Made by a program: the position numbers and the translations under genes. Of a stretch of DNA of 64,000 bases, positions 24,758 to 34,422 are shown one piece after another. The DNA is from an uncultured Roseovarius sp. (GTDB lineage: Bacteria; Pseudomonadota; Alphaproteobacteria; Rhodobacterales; Rhodobacteraceae), in NCBI GenBank assembly GCA_951812895.1, contig OX638333.1, forward strand, positions 486,366-550,365, written 5' to 3'. The notes beneath the pieces were generated by a model, which saw only the letters and a program-made list of their open reading frames with translations, was not told where the DNA came from and ran no database searches. Every line of letters starts with the position of its first letter. Positions within the stretch are counted from its first letter, which is position 1.

Positions 24758-24785
24758 ATTGTAAGCGGTTCGATTGGAAAAACAA
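24758..24785 (-). promoter_or_regulatory. Candidate sigma-70 promoter for the toxin-like module
   Basis: On the minus strand TTGTTT is followed after 16 bases by TACAAT (plus-strand 24780-24785 and 24758-24763). It would give an untranslated leader of about 58 bases ending in AAGGAA before ATG 24692. The surrounding sequence is AT-rich compared with neighbouring gaps. Confidence 0.5.
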
Positions 24786-24852
24786 TTCAGAATTGCATTG
24801 CAGGCCATGCTCACCAGCAAAAGGAAAATTGAGTTGGGTACGAGTACCTACG

Positions 24853-26253
24853 TCAATCCCACCACGGCCCGTGGTGTTTGCCCTCTTCTCCCAGCCGTTC
24901 AAATCCGTGATGGCCAAAGAAATCACGCTGGGCCTGAATGATATTGGCGGTGCCATAGCCTTGCCGCATCGTGTCATACCATTGCAGTGCAGATGACAGC
25001 GCCGGGATGGCATGCCCGCCGGAGACCGCCGCGCCAACCACCTGACGCAGCGCTGGCAGGGTTTGGCTCAGCACAGCCGTAAAGGCCGGTGCAAGGATCA
25101 GTTCACCCTGGGGCAGATCGCCCCGGAACGCCTCGGCTATATCGTCCAGCAACGCGGAGCGGATAATGCATCCGGCCCGCCAGATTTCTGCGATCCGAGC
25201 AAAATCCAGTTCCCAGTCATAGGTGTCCGATGCAGAGGCTAAAATCCGAAACCCCTGCGCATGGCACAAGAGGCGCGCCGCCATGAACGCATCCGCCAAT
25301 GCAACCGCATCTATGTCGATCGCCGTGCGTCCGCCACCAAGGATGTTTTGCACCGCAACACGGGTGTCTTTTTCCGACGACCAGCTGCGCGCACCAACGG
25401 CGGCCTCGATCACGTTTGCCGCCTGTCCCATGCGCACGGCCTCGACCACAGTCCAGCGACCGGTGCCCTTTTGACCGGCAGCGTCCTTGATGACATCCAC
25501 AACCGGATGGCCGGTGGCCGGATCATGATACTGCAAAACCTTGCCAGTGATCTCAACCAGATAAGACCGCAGCGGGCCCTTGTCCCATTCTGCAAACAGC
25601 TGGCCAATTTCCACCGGTGACCAGGCCGCACCGTTTCGCAGCAGGCCGTAAATCTCTGCAATGATCTGCATATCGGCATATTCGATGCCGTTATGAACTG
25701 TCTTGATGAAATGCCCGGCGCCATCCGGCCCAAGGTGATCCACACAAGAGGCGCCTTCGAACCGGGCGGCAATCGCGGTCAGGATCCGCTGCAACTGTTG
25801 CCAGCTATGTGCGGTCCCCCCCACCATCATCGACGGCCCGTGCCGCGCGCCATGCTCGCCCCCCGAAACCCCCATGCCTACAAAATGGATATCCTGTTCC
25901 GACAACACCGCCGACCGGCGACGTGTGTCATGAAAATTAGCGTTGCCACCATCAATGATCGTATCGCCCGGCTCCAGCAACGGCGTGACGGCCTCTATCA
26001 TCATATCCATCGGCTTGCCCGACGGGATCATGAACAGGATCACGCGCGGGGTTTTCAGCCCCGCAACAAAATCGTCCAGCTTGTCATGCGGATGCAGGCG
26101 GCCTTTCAGCTCTCCTGCCTCGGCCACAAAGGAGGAGATCCACTCCGTTTCCCTGTTGGTAACCGCAACATCGAACCCATGCTCGGCCATGTTCAGGGCC
26201 AGCGCACTCCCCATTGTCCCCAGCCCGTAAACGCCGATATTTGCTGTGGTCAT
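24853..26253 (-). CDS. gnd: 6-phosphogluconate dehydrogenase, decarboxylating
   Basis: A 466-residue enzyme of the pentose-phosphate pathway that turns 6-phosphogluconate into ribulose 5-phosphate, CO2 and NADPH. NADP motif GVYGLGTMGSALALNMAEHG; the catalytic block FVGMGVSGGEHGARHGPSMMVGG and KTVHNGIEYADMQ; the C-terminal helical domain contains RDFFGHHGFERLG and ends in GPWW. Length equals the family norm (468). It stands alone, upstream of the toxin-like module on the same strand but with its own terminator-less gap of 160 bases. Confidence 0.95.
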   Translation of the reverse strand: MTTANIGVYGLGTMGSALALNMAEHGFDVAVTNRETEWISSFVAEAGELKGRLHPHDKLDDFVAGLKTPRVILFMIPSGKPMDMMIEAVTPLLEPGDTIIDGGNANFHDTRRRSAVLSEQDIHFVGMGVSGGEHGARHGPSMMVGGTAHSWQQLQRILTAIAARFEGASCVDHLGPDGAGHFIKTVHNGIEYADMQIIAEIYGLLRNGAAWSPVEIGQLFAEWDKGPLRSYLVEITGKVLQYHDPATGHPVVDVIKDAAGQKGTGRWTVVEAVRMGQAANVIEAAVGARSWSSEKDTRVAVQNILGGGRTAIDIDAVALADAFMAARLLCHAQGFRILASASDTYDWELDFARIAEIWRAGCIIRSALLDDIAEAFRGDLPQGELILAPAFTAVLSQTLPALRQVVGAAVSGGHAIPALSSALQWYDTMRQGYGTANIIQAQRDFFGHHGFERLGEEGKHHGPWWD

Positions 26254-26373
26254 GGAACCCCTAAGATTTGCTTTGTTTCAGACAAGCTACGAATTGGTGC
26301 AGGATTTGCAAGGCGGCTTGACTGATGCGGCGCAAATACGCGTCAATTGCCAGCGCGCCTGCAAAACTCGCCG

Positions 26374-27036
26374 CTATATCCAGTGCGGTGGATAGGCGTT
26401 GTCATAACCTGGAATGGCCTCGATACGCCGGGCCCAGCCGGCAAGATTGGGATAATGGTCATCCAACGGGAACACTTGTAGTCCGAGCTTTTCAGCCCCG
26501 TCGCGGGTCGCACCACGCAACAGCTGCATCACTGCCGGATAGACAGCTATGTCGGCAGCGGAGAGAGCTGCGCCGCACAGGTAAGCCCGATCAGACAGGG
26601 ACATTTCCAGCGCGGCCAGCTCCTGATGAACCGGTGGCATCGCTTCCTTGATTTCGTTTGCCATTTCTGCCCCCCGCCCCCGGAAGATCGGCCTGACGAT
26701 ATTGCCAATCGGCGTTCTCAAACGATCACCCGCCTCGCATACCATCTGCCAGATCTGTGCTGTTTGTGCCGGACCCGCGCCAAACAAAGGCGGATCGGGA
26801 TAGGCCGCATCAAGATAGGCCAGGATGGCATTCGTTTCGCGCACGGTAACGTCACCGTCCACCAGCACCGGAACATTGCCCCTTGGGTTAATGGCCAGAA
26901 AACTCTCACTTTTCTGATCACCTTTTGTGTTGTTCAGGCGGCGAGCGTCATAGGGCAGGTTCTTCACCGCAAGTGCCAGCATGACGCTCCAGCATGGCGG
27001 GCTTCCACTGATGAAATAGCAATCTCGGTTTGTCAT
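26374..27036 (-). CDS. Glutathione S-transferase family protein
   Basis: A 220-residue GST-fold protein with an N-terminal thioredoxin-like domain (YFISGSPPCWSVMLALAVKNLPYD; a Ser in SGSPPCW is the candidate catalytic residue) and a helical C-terminal domain (YLCGAALSAADIAVYPAVMQ). The cis-Pro motif is GNVPVLVD and the ESxAI site reads RETNAILAYL. Substrate unknown. The upstream 419-base gap (27037-27455) holds no gene; only a short 6-bp hairpin at 27127-27151 stands out. Confidence 0.88.
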   Translation of the reverse strand: MTNRDCYFISGSPPCWSVMLALAVKNLPYDARRLNNTKGDQKSESFLAINPRGNVPVLVDGDVTVRETNAILAYLDAAYPDPPLFGAGPAQTAQIWQMVCEAGDRLRTPIGNIVRPIFRGRGAEMANEIKEAMPPVHQELAALEMSLSDRAYLCGAALSAADIAVYPAVMQLLRGATRDGAEKLGLQVFPLDDHYPNLAGWARRIEAIPGYDNAYPPHWI

Positions 27037-27455
27037 GCTGGCCTCCTTTTAAACATGATTTAGTGCAACCCGGACGGAATTGGAATCCCTCCACACCCTT
27101 GGTTCGAGGCCCCAGACTACGCCCGAGGTGGATGAACCCGGTAAGTCCACCGCCTCACACCACCGAACACCAGCGTATGGCCACGGCGTGCCCCGCCTGC
27201 ACTGCCTGCCATGACTTGCGCGGTATTTGAAAGGACACTCATCGAGGCCGGGGCTGGATGTCAGTTGTGCGGGACAATGTTGGCATTCTCGGTAGGTATG
27301 CCAGCGACGGCTCTTGGCGCATCACCTTACCGGAGGCATCATTTACAGAATAACCCCGGATTATAGACTGTCGCAGTGTTTTACAAAGTGATGGTTCGTG
27401 CCTACAGCATGCACGCGCGTGTACAATGATGAAACATAGAAGGTAGTCTTTTGAA

Positions 27456-28706
27456 ATGACCGCATTGTTCAACCCCCTGAAAGCAGGCCAAATGGCTTTG
27501 GATCATCGAATTGTTCTCGCCCCTATGTCCCGATACCGCTGTACCAAACAGATGGCCCCTGATACCTTGACTGCCGACTATTACAGTCAGCGCGCATCCA
27601 AGGGCGGTCTCGTCATTACGGAAGCAACCCATATTAACCCTGAAGGGACACCGGTCTGGAACATTTATGAAGCTATCCGTGAGGGCGGCGGCGAAGCACC
27701 AGGCATTTGGACCGACGATCAGACGGATGCCTTTCGTGCTGTTGTTGATGCCATTCATGCAAAGGGCGCCTATGCATCTTGCCAGCTTCAGCATTGTGGT
27801 CGCGTGGCGCAGGACGATATTAAAGACCACCCGCTGGTAAAGGGTAGTCGTCTTCCAATCGGGCCAGTTTCATCTTCCGCTGTGCCAATCGCCGTTACTG
27901 ACGAAGAGGGCAATCAGTATAATTGGGACCAGCCAAGCGCTCCACCGCGTGCGCTGGACGTCTCTGAGATTGCCCGGGTTTACGAGGATTACGCCCATGC
28001 GGCCCGCAACGCCATCAAGGCTGGGTATGATTTTGTCGAAATCCATGCAGGGCACGGGTATCTGGTCAATCAGTTTCTCTGTGATTCCGTGAATAAGCGC
28101 ACAGATGAATATGGCGGTTCAATTGCAAACAGATGCCGGTTTCTGTTCGAACTGGTGGCCAAGCTGGTAGATACCGTCGGCCTGGACCGGATTGCGGTGA
28201 GGTTATCCCCCACCTTCAAAGAACATATCCGGTATTTCGGAGTGTCGGATTCCAACCCTGAGGCCCTCTATTCCACAGCAATAGAGGGCCTCAATGACTT
28301 CCCACTTGCATATTTGCTGCTGACCGAACCGCGTGCGTCGGGGCTTTCGGCGCCAGCTGAAAATGATCCCGCGCATTCTGAGCCATTATCCAGTGTCCGT
28401 TTTCGAAAAATTTACAAAGGGACACTCATTGCAGCCGGTGGCTTTACACCGCAAACTGCGGCGCGCGCAATTGAAGAGGGTCATTATGATCTCATTGCGT
28501 TTGGTAGATGGTTTCTGTCAAATCCGGATCTGCCTGAACGCATCCGGCAGGGGTCTCCTCTCAATGTTTATGACCGCGATAAGTTTTATACAAACGGCGC
28601 TGACGGCTATACCGATTATCCAAACGAAGGCGGGACCATAGGCGTGGCAGGTAAATATCCGGTCATGGAGCAGCACAAGATAGGGAAAACATTAAGCCAT
28701 TCTTAA
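27456..28706 (+). CDS. NADH:flavin oxidoreductase (old yellow enzyme family)
   Basis: A 416-residue FMN ene-reductase of the OYE class. FMN-binding positions are at VLAPMSRYRCT, GGLVITEATHINPEG and the catalytic pair H/H within VEIHAGHGYLVNQFLCDSVNKRTDEYGGS; IAAGGFTP and LIAFGRWFLSNPDLPERI end the barrel. These enzymes reduce activated C=C bonds. It is about 50 residues longer than NemA. Codon choice looks less GC-rich than its neighbours, which may mean later acquisition. A TACAAT at 27422 could be its -10 box, but the -35 is unclear. Confidence 0.88.
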   Translation: MTALFNPLKAGQMALDHRIVLAPMSRYRCTKQMAPDTLTADYYSQRASKGGLVITEATHINPEGTPVWNIYEAIREGGGEAPGIWTDDQTDAFRAVVDAIHAKGAYASCQLQHCGRVAQDDIKDHPLVKGSRLPIGPVSSSAVPIAVTDEEGNQYNWDQPSAPPRALDVSEIARVYEDYAHAARNAIKAGYDFVEIHAGHGYLVNQFLCDSVNKRTDEYGGSIANRCRFLFELVAKLVDTVGLDRIAVRLSPTFKEHIRYFGVSDSNPEALYSTAIEGLNDFPLAYLLLTEPRASGLSAPAENDPAHSEPLSSVRFRKIYKGTLIAAGGFTPQTAARAIEEGHYDLIAFGRWFLSNPDLPERIRQGSPLNVYDRDKFYTNGADGYTDYPNEGGTIGVAGKYPVMEQHKIGKTLSHS

Positions 28707-28854
28707 ATTTTGAGCCGGTAAAGCCCCAAAAGATGGCATGCCAATGGTCGGTTTGTGCAATTAGCTCTGATTCATACAAACTGCAGCATTTGTGCGTTTG
28801 GGCTCTTTGAAGACATTAGCCACTGACCCGAACATCGCGAGCACCGGCTCTGCC

Positions 28855-29781
28855 CTAAACCCCCAGACACCAGCGCATGATTGCCTTTTGCGCATGCAGG
28901 CGGTTTTCGGCCTCGTCAAAGATCACCGAATTGGGGCCATCCATCACAGCGCTTGTCGCCTCTTCCTCGCGATGTGCGGGAAGGCAATGCATGAACAGGG
29001 CGTCCGGTTTGGCATGTGCCATCAGCTCTTCGTTCACCTGATAGCCGCGCAGCATGTTGTGGCGGCGTTCCTTGGTGGACTGGCTGTCATGCATCGACAC
29101 CCAGGTATCTGTGACCACCATATCGGCGCCCTCAACGGCCCTGGCCGGGTCGCGCTCCACTGTGATCTTGCTACCGGCCTTGCGCGCAAGCCCCACGAAT
29201 TCATCTTCCGGGTCAAGCTGTGCAGGCCCGGTAAAGGTCAGGTCGAACCCGAACTGCCCCGCGGCATGGATAAAGGAGGAACAGACATTGTTGCCGTCCC
29301 CTGACCACACCACTTTTTTCCCGGCAATCGGGCCGCGATGTTCTTCGAACGTCATCACATCAGCCATAATCTGACACGGATGGGTGCGGTCGGTCAGCCC
29401 GTTGATCACCGGCACATCCGAATATTCCGCCATCTCCAGTAGCACAGATTCGTCAAACGTCCGGATCATGATCAGATCGACATAGCGGCTGAGCACACGG
29501 GCGGTAGCCGCAATCGTTTCGCCATGACCCAGCTGCATTTCGGCACCAGAGAGCAGCATGGTCTGTCCGCCCATCTGGCGCACGCCTACGTCAAAGCTGA
29601 CACGGGTCCGCGTTGACGGTTTTTCAAAAATCAGCGCCACCATCTGGCCATCCAGTGGCAGATCGTCATCTTTGGCGCCTTTCGGGCGCCCGTGTCGCGC
29701 AGATTTCATCTGCCGGGCATTGTCGATGATGGCCCGCAAACTGGTTGTGTCCGTTTTATGGATATCCAGAAAATGTGTCAT
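28855..29781 (-). CDS. argF: Ornithine carbamoyltransferase
   Basis: A 308-residue transcarbamoylase of arginine synthesis that joins carbamoyl phosphate to ornithine. Carbamoyl-phosphate motif [32 protein letters not shown] and the ornithine site [12 protein letters not shown] are all present. It lies 95 bases downstream of argD, most likely in the same transcript. Confidence 0.96.
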   Translation of the reverse strand: MTHFLDIHKTDTTSLRAIIDNARQMKSARHGRPKGAKDDDLPLDGQMVALIFEKPSTRTRVSFDVGVRQMGGQTMLLSGAEMQLGHGETIAATARVLSRYVDLIMIRTFDESVLLEMAEYSDVPVINGLTDRTHPCQIMADVMTFEEHRGPIAGKKVVWSGDGNNVCSSFIHAAGQFGFDLTFTGPAQLDPEDEFVGLARKAGSKITVERDPARAVEGADMVVTDTWVSMHDSQSTKERRHNMLRGYQVNEELMAHAKPDALFMHCLPAHREEEATSAVMDGPNSVIFDEAENRLHAQKAIMRWCLGV

Positions 29782-29876
29782 GGTCCGGTCTTTCTGTCAG
29801 ATGGGGTTTGGAGCGCTGGCCCTGTCGCCCGCTGGGTGACACCCCTGAAGTATTTCAGGCAAGATGAAGCATCAGG

Positions 29877-31049
29877 TCAGCGTTCAAGCCGCGACGCCGC
29901 AGTCTCAAGCCGCGCTACCGCCTCGGCAATCTCGTCATCGGTGATAGTGAGCGCTGGCAGAAGGCGCACGACATTATCGGCCGCAGGGACCGTCGCGATC
30001 AGCGCGTCATAGCCAGCGGCCACCACATCGCCATTCACCGCCCTGCATTTCAGCCCCAGCATCAGACCCGATCCGCGCACGCTGTCAAACACATCCGGAT
30101 GCGCCGCAACCAGTCCTTCCAGCTTTTGCCGAAGCAGTCCGGCCTTGCGGTTCACCTCACTCAGGAATTCCGCATCGGCCACATGATCCATCACAGCGCA
30201 TCCAACCGCACAGGCCAGCGGGTTGCCACCATAGGTCGACCCATGCGTACCGGCGGTCATGCCCACCGCTGCCGCCTCGGTGGCAAGAACGGCACCCAGA
30301 GGGAAACCGCCGCCAATGCCCTTGGCCACCATCATGATGTCAGGATCAACACCGGCCCATTCATGTGCGAACAGCTTGCCAGTCCGGCCCATGCCGCATT
30401 GCACCTCGTCCAGGATCAGCAGGATCCCGTGCTCATCGCACAGATCGCGCAATCCTTTGAGGCAGGCATCAGGCAATGGCCTGATGCCGCCTTCACCCTG
30501 AACCGGTTCAAGCAGGATGGCGGCGGTGGTGTCGCTGATCGCTGCTGCAACAGCCTCATGATCACCAAAGGGCAGATGGGTGAAACCGGGCAGAAGCGGA
30601 CCAAACCCGTTAGTCATTTTCTCGGACCCCGCCGCTGCGATCCCGGCAGAGGACCGGCCATGGAACGAACCCTCAAAAGCAATGATATCAACCCGTTCAT
30701 GCTGGCCCTTTTCGTGCCAGTATTTGCGCGCCATCTTGACCGCCAGTTCGCAGGCCTCGGTCCCGGAATTGGTGAAAAACGCCGTATCGGCAAAGGTGTT
30801 TTCAACCAGTTTATCCGCCAGCCGCTGTTGTTGCGGAATGTGGTACAGGTTCGAGGTGTGCCACAGCTGCCCTGCCTGCTCGGTCAGCGCCGCAACCAGC
30901 GCGGGATGGGCATGGCCCAGTGCATTCACCGCAATCCCCGCCGCCAGGTCGAGAAATCGACGCCCGTCTTCTTCGATCAGCCAGCTGCCTTCGCCCTTCA
31001 CAAAGGTAAGCGGCGCGCGGTTATAAGTCGGCAAAACAGACGGGATCAT
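29877..31049 (-). CDS. argD: Acetylornithine/succinyldiaminopimelate aminotransferase
   Basis: A 390-residue class III PLP aminotransferase of arginine synthesis. The substrate/cofactor motifs are [34 protein letters not shown] and the PLP lysine in [14 protein letters not shown]. An ATG at 31058 sits directly on the AAGAGG site, so the second ATG at 31049, nine bases after GAGG, is the better start. It leads the argD-argF pair and is preceded by an arginine-rich short open frame. Confidence 0.95.
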   Translation of the reverse strand: MIPSVLPTYNRAPLTFVKGEGSWLIEEDGRRFLDLAAGIAVNALGHAHPALVAALTEQAGQLWHTSNLYHIPQQQRLADKLVENTFADTAFFTNSGTEACELAVKMARKYWHEKGQHERVDIIAFEGSFHGRSSAGIAAAGSEKMTNGFGPLLPGFTHLPFGDHEAVAAAISDTTAAILLEPVQGEGGIRPLPDACLKGLRDLCDEHGILLILDEVQCGMGRTGKLFAHEWAGVDPDIMMVAKGIGGGFPLGAVLATEAAAVGMTAGTHGSTYGGNPLACAVGCAVMDHVADAEFLSEVNRKAGLLRQKLEGLVAAHPDVFDSVRGSGLMLGLKCRAVNGDVVAAGYDALIATVPAADNVVRLLPALTITDDEIAEAVARLETAASRLER

Positions 31050-31124
31050 CTTGGTCATCCTCTTAAACAGAAGCCCCTTGAATGCATCAGCAACAGGGCA
31101 AGGTCAATTATCTTGGAAAGGAAT

Positions 31125-31141
31125 GGTGCTTATCGGGCACC
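31125..31141 (-). terminator. Hairpin between the Arg-rich leader and argD
   Basis: On the minus strand a GGTGC / GCACC stem with a 7-base loop is followed by ATTCCTTTCC. It lies 22 bases after the stop of the leader peptide and 76 bases before argD. The stem is short, so it is a weak terminator or attenuator at best. Confidence 0.35.
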
Positions 31142-31162
31142 GGGGAACAAACGGGCGGGACG

Positions 31163-31216
31163 TCAGGCGCGGATGCGTCGGCGTCGGTTCTGGGTATATG
31201 TGGCACGTTTGATCAT
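31163..31216 (-). CDS. Short arginine-rich leader peptide upstream of argD-argF
   Basis: A 17-codon frame, MIKRATYTQNRRRRIRA, with six Arg codons including four in a row (CGA CGC CGA CGC), ends at 31163. It lies 113 bases before argD, in the gene-free stretch 31059-31385. An Arg-coding run ahead of arginine genes is what ribosome-mediated attenuation would need: low Arg-tRNA stalls the ribosome and changes the downstream fold. Upstream Shine-Dalgarno is weak (AAGAG). It may be chance; the adjacent gap has also a GATTTGAA/TTCAAATC inverted repeat (31343-31380). Confidence 0.45.
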   Translation of the reverse strand: MIKRATYTQNRRRRIRA

Positions 31217-31385
31217 GGTTGGCTCTTACGCGCATCTTAACCGCGCGTGAAGAGGAAAAATGCAGGCGTTGGGTGTTTGGTGTCGCCAACTGTGAAAGAG
31301 ACCATTCCGGACTTCGTTACTGTTGGCACCGTGAAACCCGAAGATTTGAATTGAAAAAGAACGAGTATTCACTTCAAATCAGCAT

Positions 31386-32555
31386 CTACAGCGCGCAGCA
31401 CCTCGTTCGCGGCTGTAGCATGGCGAAAATGGCTGCACACATGCCGCCGATCAGGCAAATGCACACCCACAGATACAGACCGGAAGAGCCACCAAAGTTG
31501 ATCGCCATCGCAGCACCAAGCGGCCCCAGGAACGTACCGATATTATAACCAATCAGCCCGGCCGTCGTCGCCGCGATCAATTCGTGCCCCCCATCGACAA
31601 GACGCCCATGCGCCAGAGCGTATTGCGGATTGCTGAGGCCGGTGACAATCGCCGCCACGATCGCGATTGAGATGAATGAGCTTGGCAGTTGCAGCGCCAG
31701 AAATGACGCCCCCAAAACGGCTATGAACAATGCAATGACGCTTGTTCTGGCGCGACCATATAGATCGGCCATAGCTCCGATTGGAAATTGGCTGATCGCG
31801 GGCGCTAATAAGGTTGCAGACACGAACAGTGCTATTTCTGCTGTAGAGAATCCCATGTTCTGTGCATAAATCGCCCCCAATCCGTAAAAAGAACTGCTCA
31901 GGAGACCCGCAATAAACGTAAGAGCGACGGAACATGGCGAGCATGTGAAGACATCAATCGCTTGCCGCCAGTTGGTCGCTCTGAACGAGCCTTCCGGCGG
32001 TGTTGCCGTTGCCATCGGGATCAGCGCCAAAAGGAACAGACACCCAATCAGCGTAAACGCTGCGTGGGTTGACACAATGATCAGCAGAATGGGCCCAAGA
32101 GCGACCGCGCCGATGCGCACCGATTCGTAAACGGCAATCATGCGCCCCCTTGTGTTTGGCGTTGCAAGGCCGCTCACCCAACTCTCCATCAACAGGTAAT
32201 AGGCACCAAGTCCAAACCCACCGAAAAACCGAAGCAATATCCAAAATGCCGGCAGTTCAACGACTGTTAATCCCCAAACGGATAATGCCGCCAGCACGGC
32301 AGTCGCGGTGAAAGCTTTGTGATAACCGAGACGGGCAATCACTTTGCCTCCCAGCAGGGTTCCAAGGAATGCACCCAAATACCAGGCTGACGTCAATGCA
32401 CCGATCACGGTGTTCCCATAACCGCGGGAAGACAATTCCAGTGCGATCAGAGGGTAGAGGGCGCCGGTGCTGATCGCAAACAGTGGCACGGCGGCAAAGA
32501 GTTGGCGCGCGCGCCATGCATGGGCAAAGAATTCGTTTGAAAAGCCACTTTTCAT
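31386..32555 (-). CDS. MFS transporter
   Basis: A 389-residue major facilitator protein with about twelve hydrophobic segments, YqgE/UMF1-like in length. Typical loop motif near residue 70 (GGKVIARLGYHKAF) and MADLYGRARTSVIALF between the sixth and eighth segments. Substrate unknown. ATG 32555 is 9 bases after AGGA, better than the ATG at 32561. It ends near the argD upstream region. Confidence 0.87.
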   Translation of the reverse strand: MKSGFSNEFFAHAWRARQLFAAVPLFAISTGALYPLIALELSSRGYGNTVIGALTSAWYLGAFLGTLLGGKVIARLGYHKAFTATAVLAALSVWGLTVVELPAFWILLRFFGGFGLGAYYLLMESWVSGLATPNTRGRMIAVYESVRIGAVALGPILLIIVSTHAAFTLIGCLFLLALIPMATATPPEGSFRATNWRQAIDVFTCSPCSVALTFIAGLLSSSFYGLGAIYAQNMGFSTAEIALFVSATLLAPAISQFPIGAMADLYGRARTSVIALFIAVLGASFLALQLPSSFISIAIVAAIVTGLSNPQYALAHGRLVDGGHELIAATTAGLIGYNIGTFLGPLGAAMAINFGGSSGLYLWVCICLIGGMCAAIFAMLQPRTRCCAL

Positions 32556-32723
32556 CAGCATCCGTCCTGTTCAGCGTTTGCAGAACGTTTGCATATTTCG
32601 AGAAATATAGAAATATAAAAGTGCTGCGGATGAAACTAAATCTCGATCAGCGAGGGTGATCAGATAGCTCTAACGGCGCATCTTTCAATTCAACACAAGC
32701 GAACCCACCCCAACCTGGCCCGC

Positions 32724-33347
32724 TCACCGTTCGCTCGTCACGATTTTCAGCGCCAGCCCGACAAACACCGCTCCGGCCACGCGGTTGATCATCACCTGCG
32801 CGCGCGGTGATCCGGTCAGCCAGTTGCGCAATCCGCCCGAAAGCAAGGCAACGGCACTGAACACGACGAAGGTCACAACCATGAACACCAGCCCCAGCAC
32901 CGCGATCTGACCCACCATCGATCCGCGTGCGGGATCGGTGAATTGCGGAAAGAACGCCAGAAAGAAAATCGCCACCTTGGGATTGGTCACATTCATGATC
33001 AGCCCCCGGCGATAGAGCTGAAGCGCTGTAAACGCAGGCACATCCCCCGACATATCCTGTGCCTTTGCCCGAAATGCCCCCCACGCGAGGTAAATCAGAT
33101 ACCCTGCCCCGGCGAGTTTCAGTACAGTGAAGGCAACAGCACTCGCCTTGATGATCGCCGCAACCCCCAGTGCCACGGCAGCGGTGTGCACGACCAATCC
33201 GGTACACAGACCCAGCACCACCCATATCCCGGCAATCCGGCCCGATATGGCCGATTGGGTCAGCACAAAGATATTGTCCGGCCCCGGCGCCAGTGCCAAA
33301 AGCACAGCCGCCAGGGAAAACGCCATAAGGACTTCTGCGGGGATCAT
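32724..33347 (-). CDS. LysE family transporter
   Basis: A 207-residue membrane protein of the LysE/RhtB amino-acid exporter family with six hydrophobic segments. The signature ALAPGPDNIFVLTQSAISGRIAG is at the N terminus; the fifth segment contains VTNPKVAIFFLAFFPQF, also typical. Exported compound unknown, usually a basic or neutral amino acid or homoserine lactone. GAGG lies before ATG 33347. Divergent from an EamA gene. Confidence 0.9.
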   Translation of the reverse strand: MIPAEVLMAFSLAAVLLALAPGPDNIFVLTQSAISGRIAGIWVVLGLCTGLVVHTAAVALGVAAIIKASAVAFTVLKLAGAGYLIYLAWGAFRAKAQDMSGDVPAFTALQLYRRGLIMNVTNPKVAIFFLAFFPQFTDPARGSMVGQIAVLGLVFMVVTFVVFSAVALLSGGLRNWLTGSPRAQVMINRVAGAVFVGLALKIVTSER

Positions 33348-33460
33348 TGCGGACCTCAAACGTCGCTGAATTCAGGCCCCAGCGGTACATCGCAATGTCT
33401 ATCCAATCAACACCGGATTCAAAGCTTGCAGCCCGCACGCTTTCGGCGCAAGAGGCGCAC

Positions 33461-34360
33461 ATGTTCACACCGCGCGCCCAGAACCCGGCCCTTGCCGCCC
33501 TGTTGACCCTCGCGGCTTCGGCCTTTGCCGCCGGTACCACCCTGCTGGCCAAGGCATTGGGCACAGGCGCCTTGGGGCCCGAGATGCATGCGCTGCAGAT
33601 CTCTCAGGGGCGGTTTTTGTTCGCGCTTATGGCCATCGGGTGTGTGGCGCTGGTCATGCGGCCCCGGTTTACCCGGCCCGATGTCCCGCGACATGTTGCA
33701 AGGTCCGGTCTTGGCTGGGGTGGTGTCACGCTGATGTTCGCCGCTGCAGCCTTTATCCCACTGTCCGATGCCACCGCGATCAGCTTTCTCAACCCGGTCT
33801 TCGGCATGATGCTGGCCATTCCCCTGCTGGGGGAAAAGGTGGGCCGGGTGCGTTGGTCGGCGGCTGTCATTGCATTGATCGGCGCGGCGATCCTGACCCG
33901 TCCCGGCAGCGGCGCATTGGAAATCGGCGCCATCATTGCACTTGGCTCTGCCTTGCTACTGGGTGCGGAACTCATCCTGATCAAGCAACTTTCAGGCCGC
34001 GAGGGGCCGCTTCAGATCCTGCTGGTCAATAACGGAATTGGCATCGTCATCGCCTCAATCGCGGCAAGCTTTGTCTGGATTGCACCAACGCCCACGCAAT
34101 GGGCAACACTTGCCGGGATTGGCGTGCTCATGGCGATGGCGCAGGGCTGTTTTGTCAATGCGCTGGCCCGGGCAGATGCAAGCTTTGTGGCGCCTTTCTT
34201 CTACGCGGCACTGGTGTTTGCCGCGTTTTATGATGCGGCTGTGTTCGGCGTCCTGCCCGATGCCGTATCGGTGATTGGCGCGGTGATCATTCTGGGCGGT
34301 GCCGGGCTGTTGGCCTGGCGCGAAGCATGGTTGGGAAAACGGGCCAGCGCTCCGAACTGA
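33461..34360 (+). CDS. EamA/DMT-family transporter
   Basis: A 299-residue drug/metabolite transporter with two EamA repeats and about ten hydrophobic segments (ALAALLTLAASAFAAGTTLLAKALG starts the first). The frame is open to 33347, but the residues before 33461 are not membrane-like and AAGAGG precedes ATG 33461. It is 62 bases ahead of another EamA gene; the two may be co-transcribed exporters. Confidence 0.85.
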   Translation: MFTPRAQNPALAALLTLAASAFAAGTTLLAKALGTGALGPEMHALQISQGRFLFALMAIGCVALVMRPRFTRPDVPRHVARSGLGWGGVTLMFAAAAFIPLSDATAISFLNPVFGMMLAIPLLGEKVGRVRWSAAVIALIGAAILTRPGSGALEIGAIIALGSALLLGAELILIKQLSGREGPLQILLVNNGIGIVIASIAASFVWIAPTPTQWATLAGIGVLMAMAQGCFVNALARADASFVAPFFYAALVFAAFYDAAVFGVLPDAVSVIGAVIILGGAGLLAWREAWLGKRASAPN

Positions 34361-34422
34361 AGGTCGGGCCGATCACGTAAGTTTCGGTTCCCCCCATCAG
34401 CAAAGCCGGATACCTGTCAGCC

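Noticed and set aside
32647-33564. 305-codon minus-strand frame overlapping LysE
   Set aside because: The LysE frame has the conserved family signature and membrane pattern; the other frame is compositionally a shadow.
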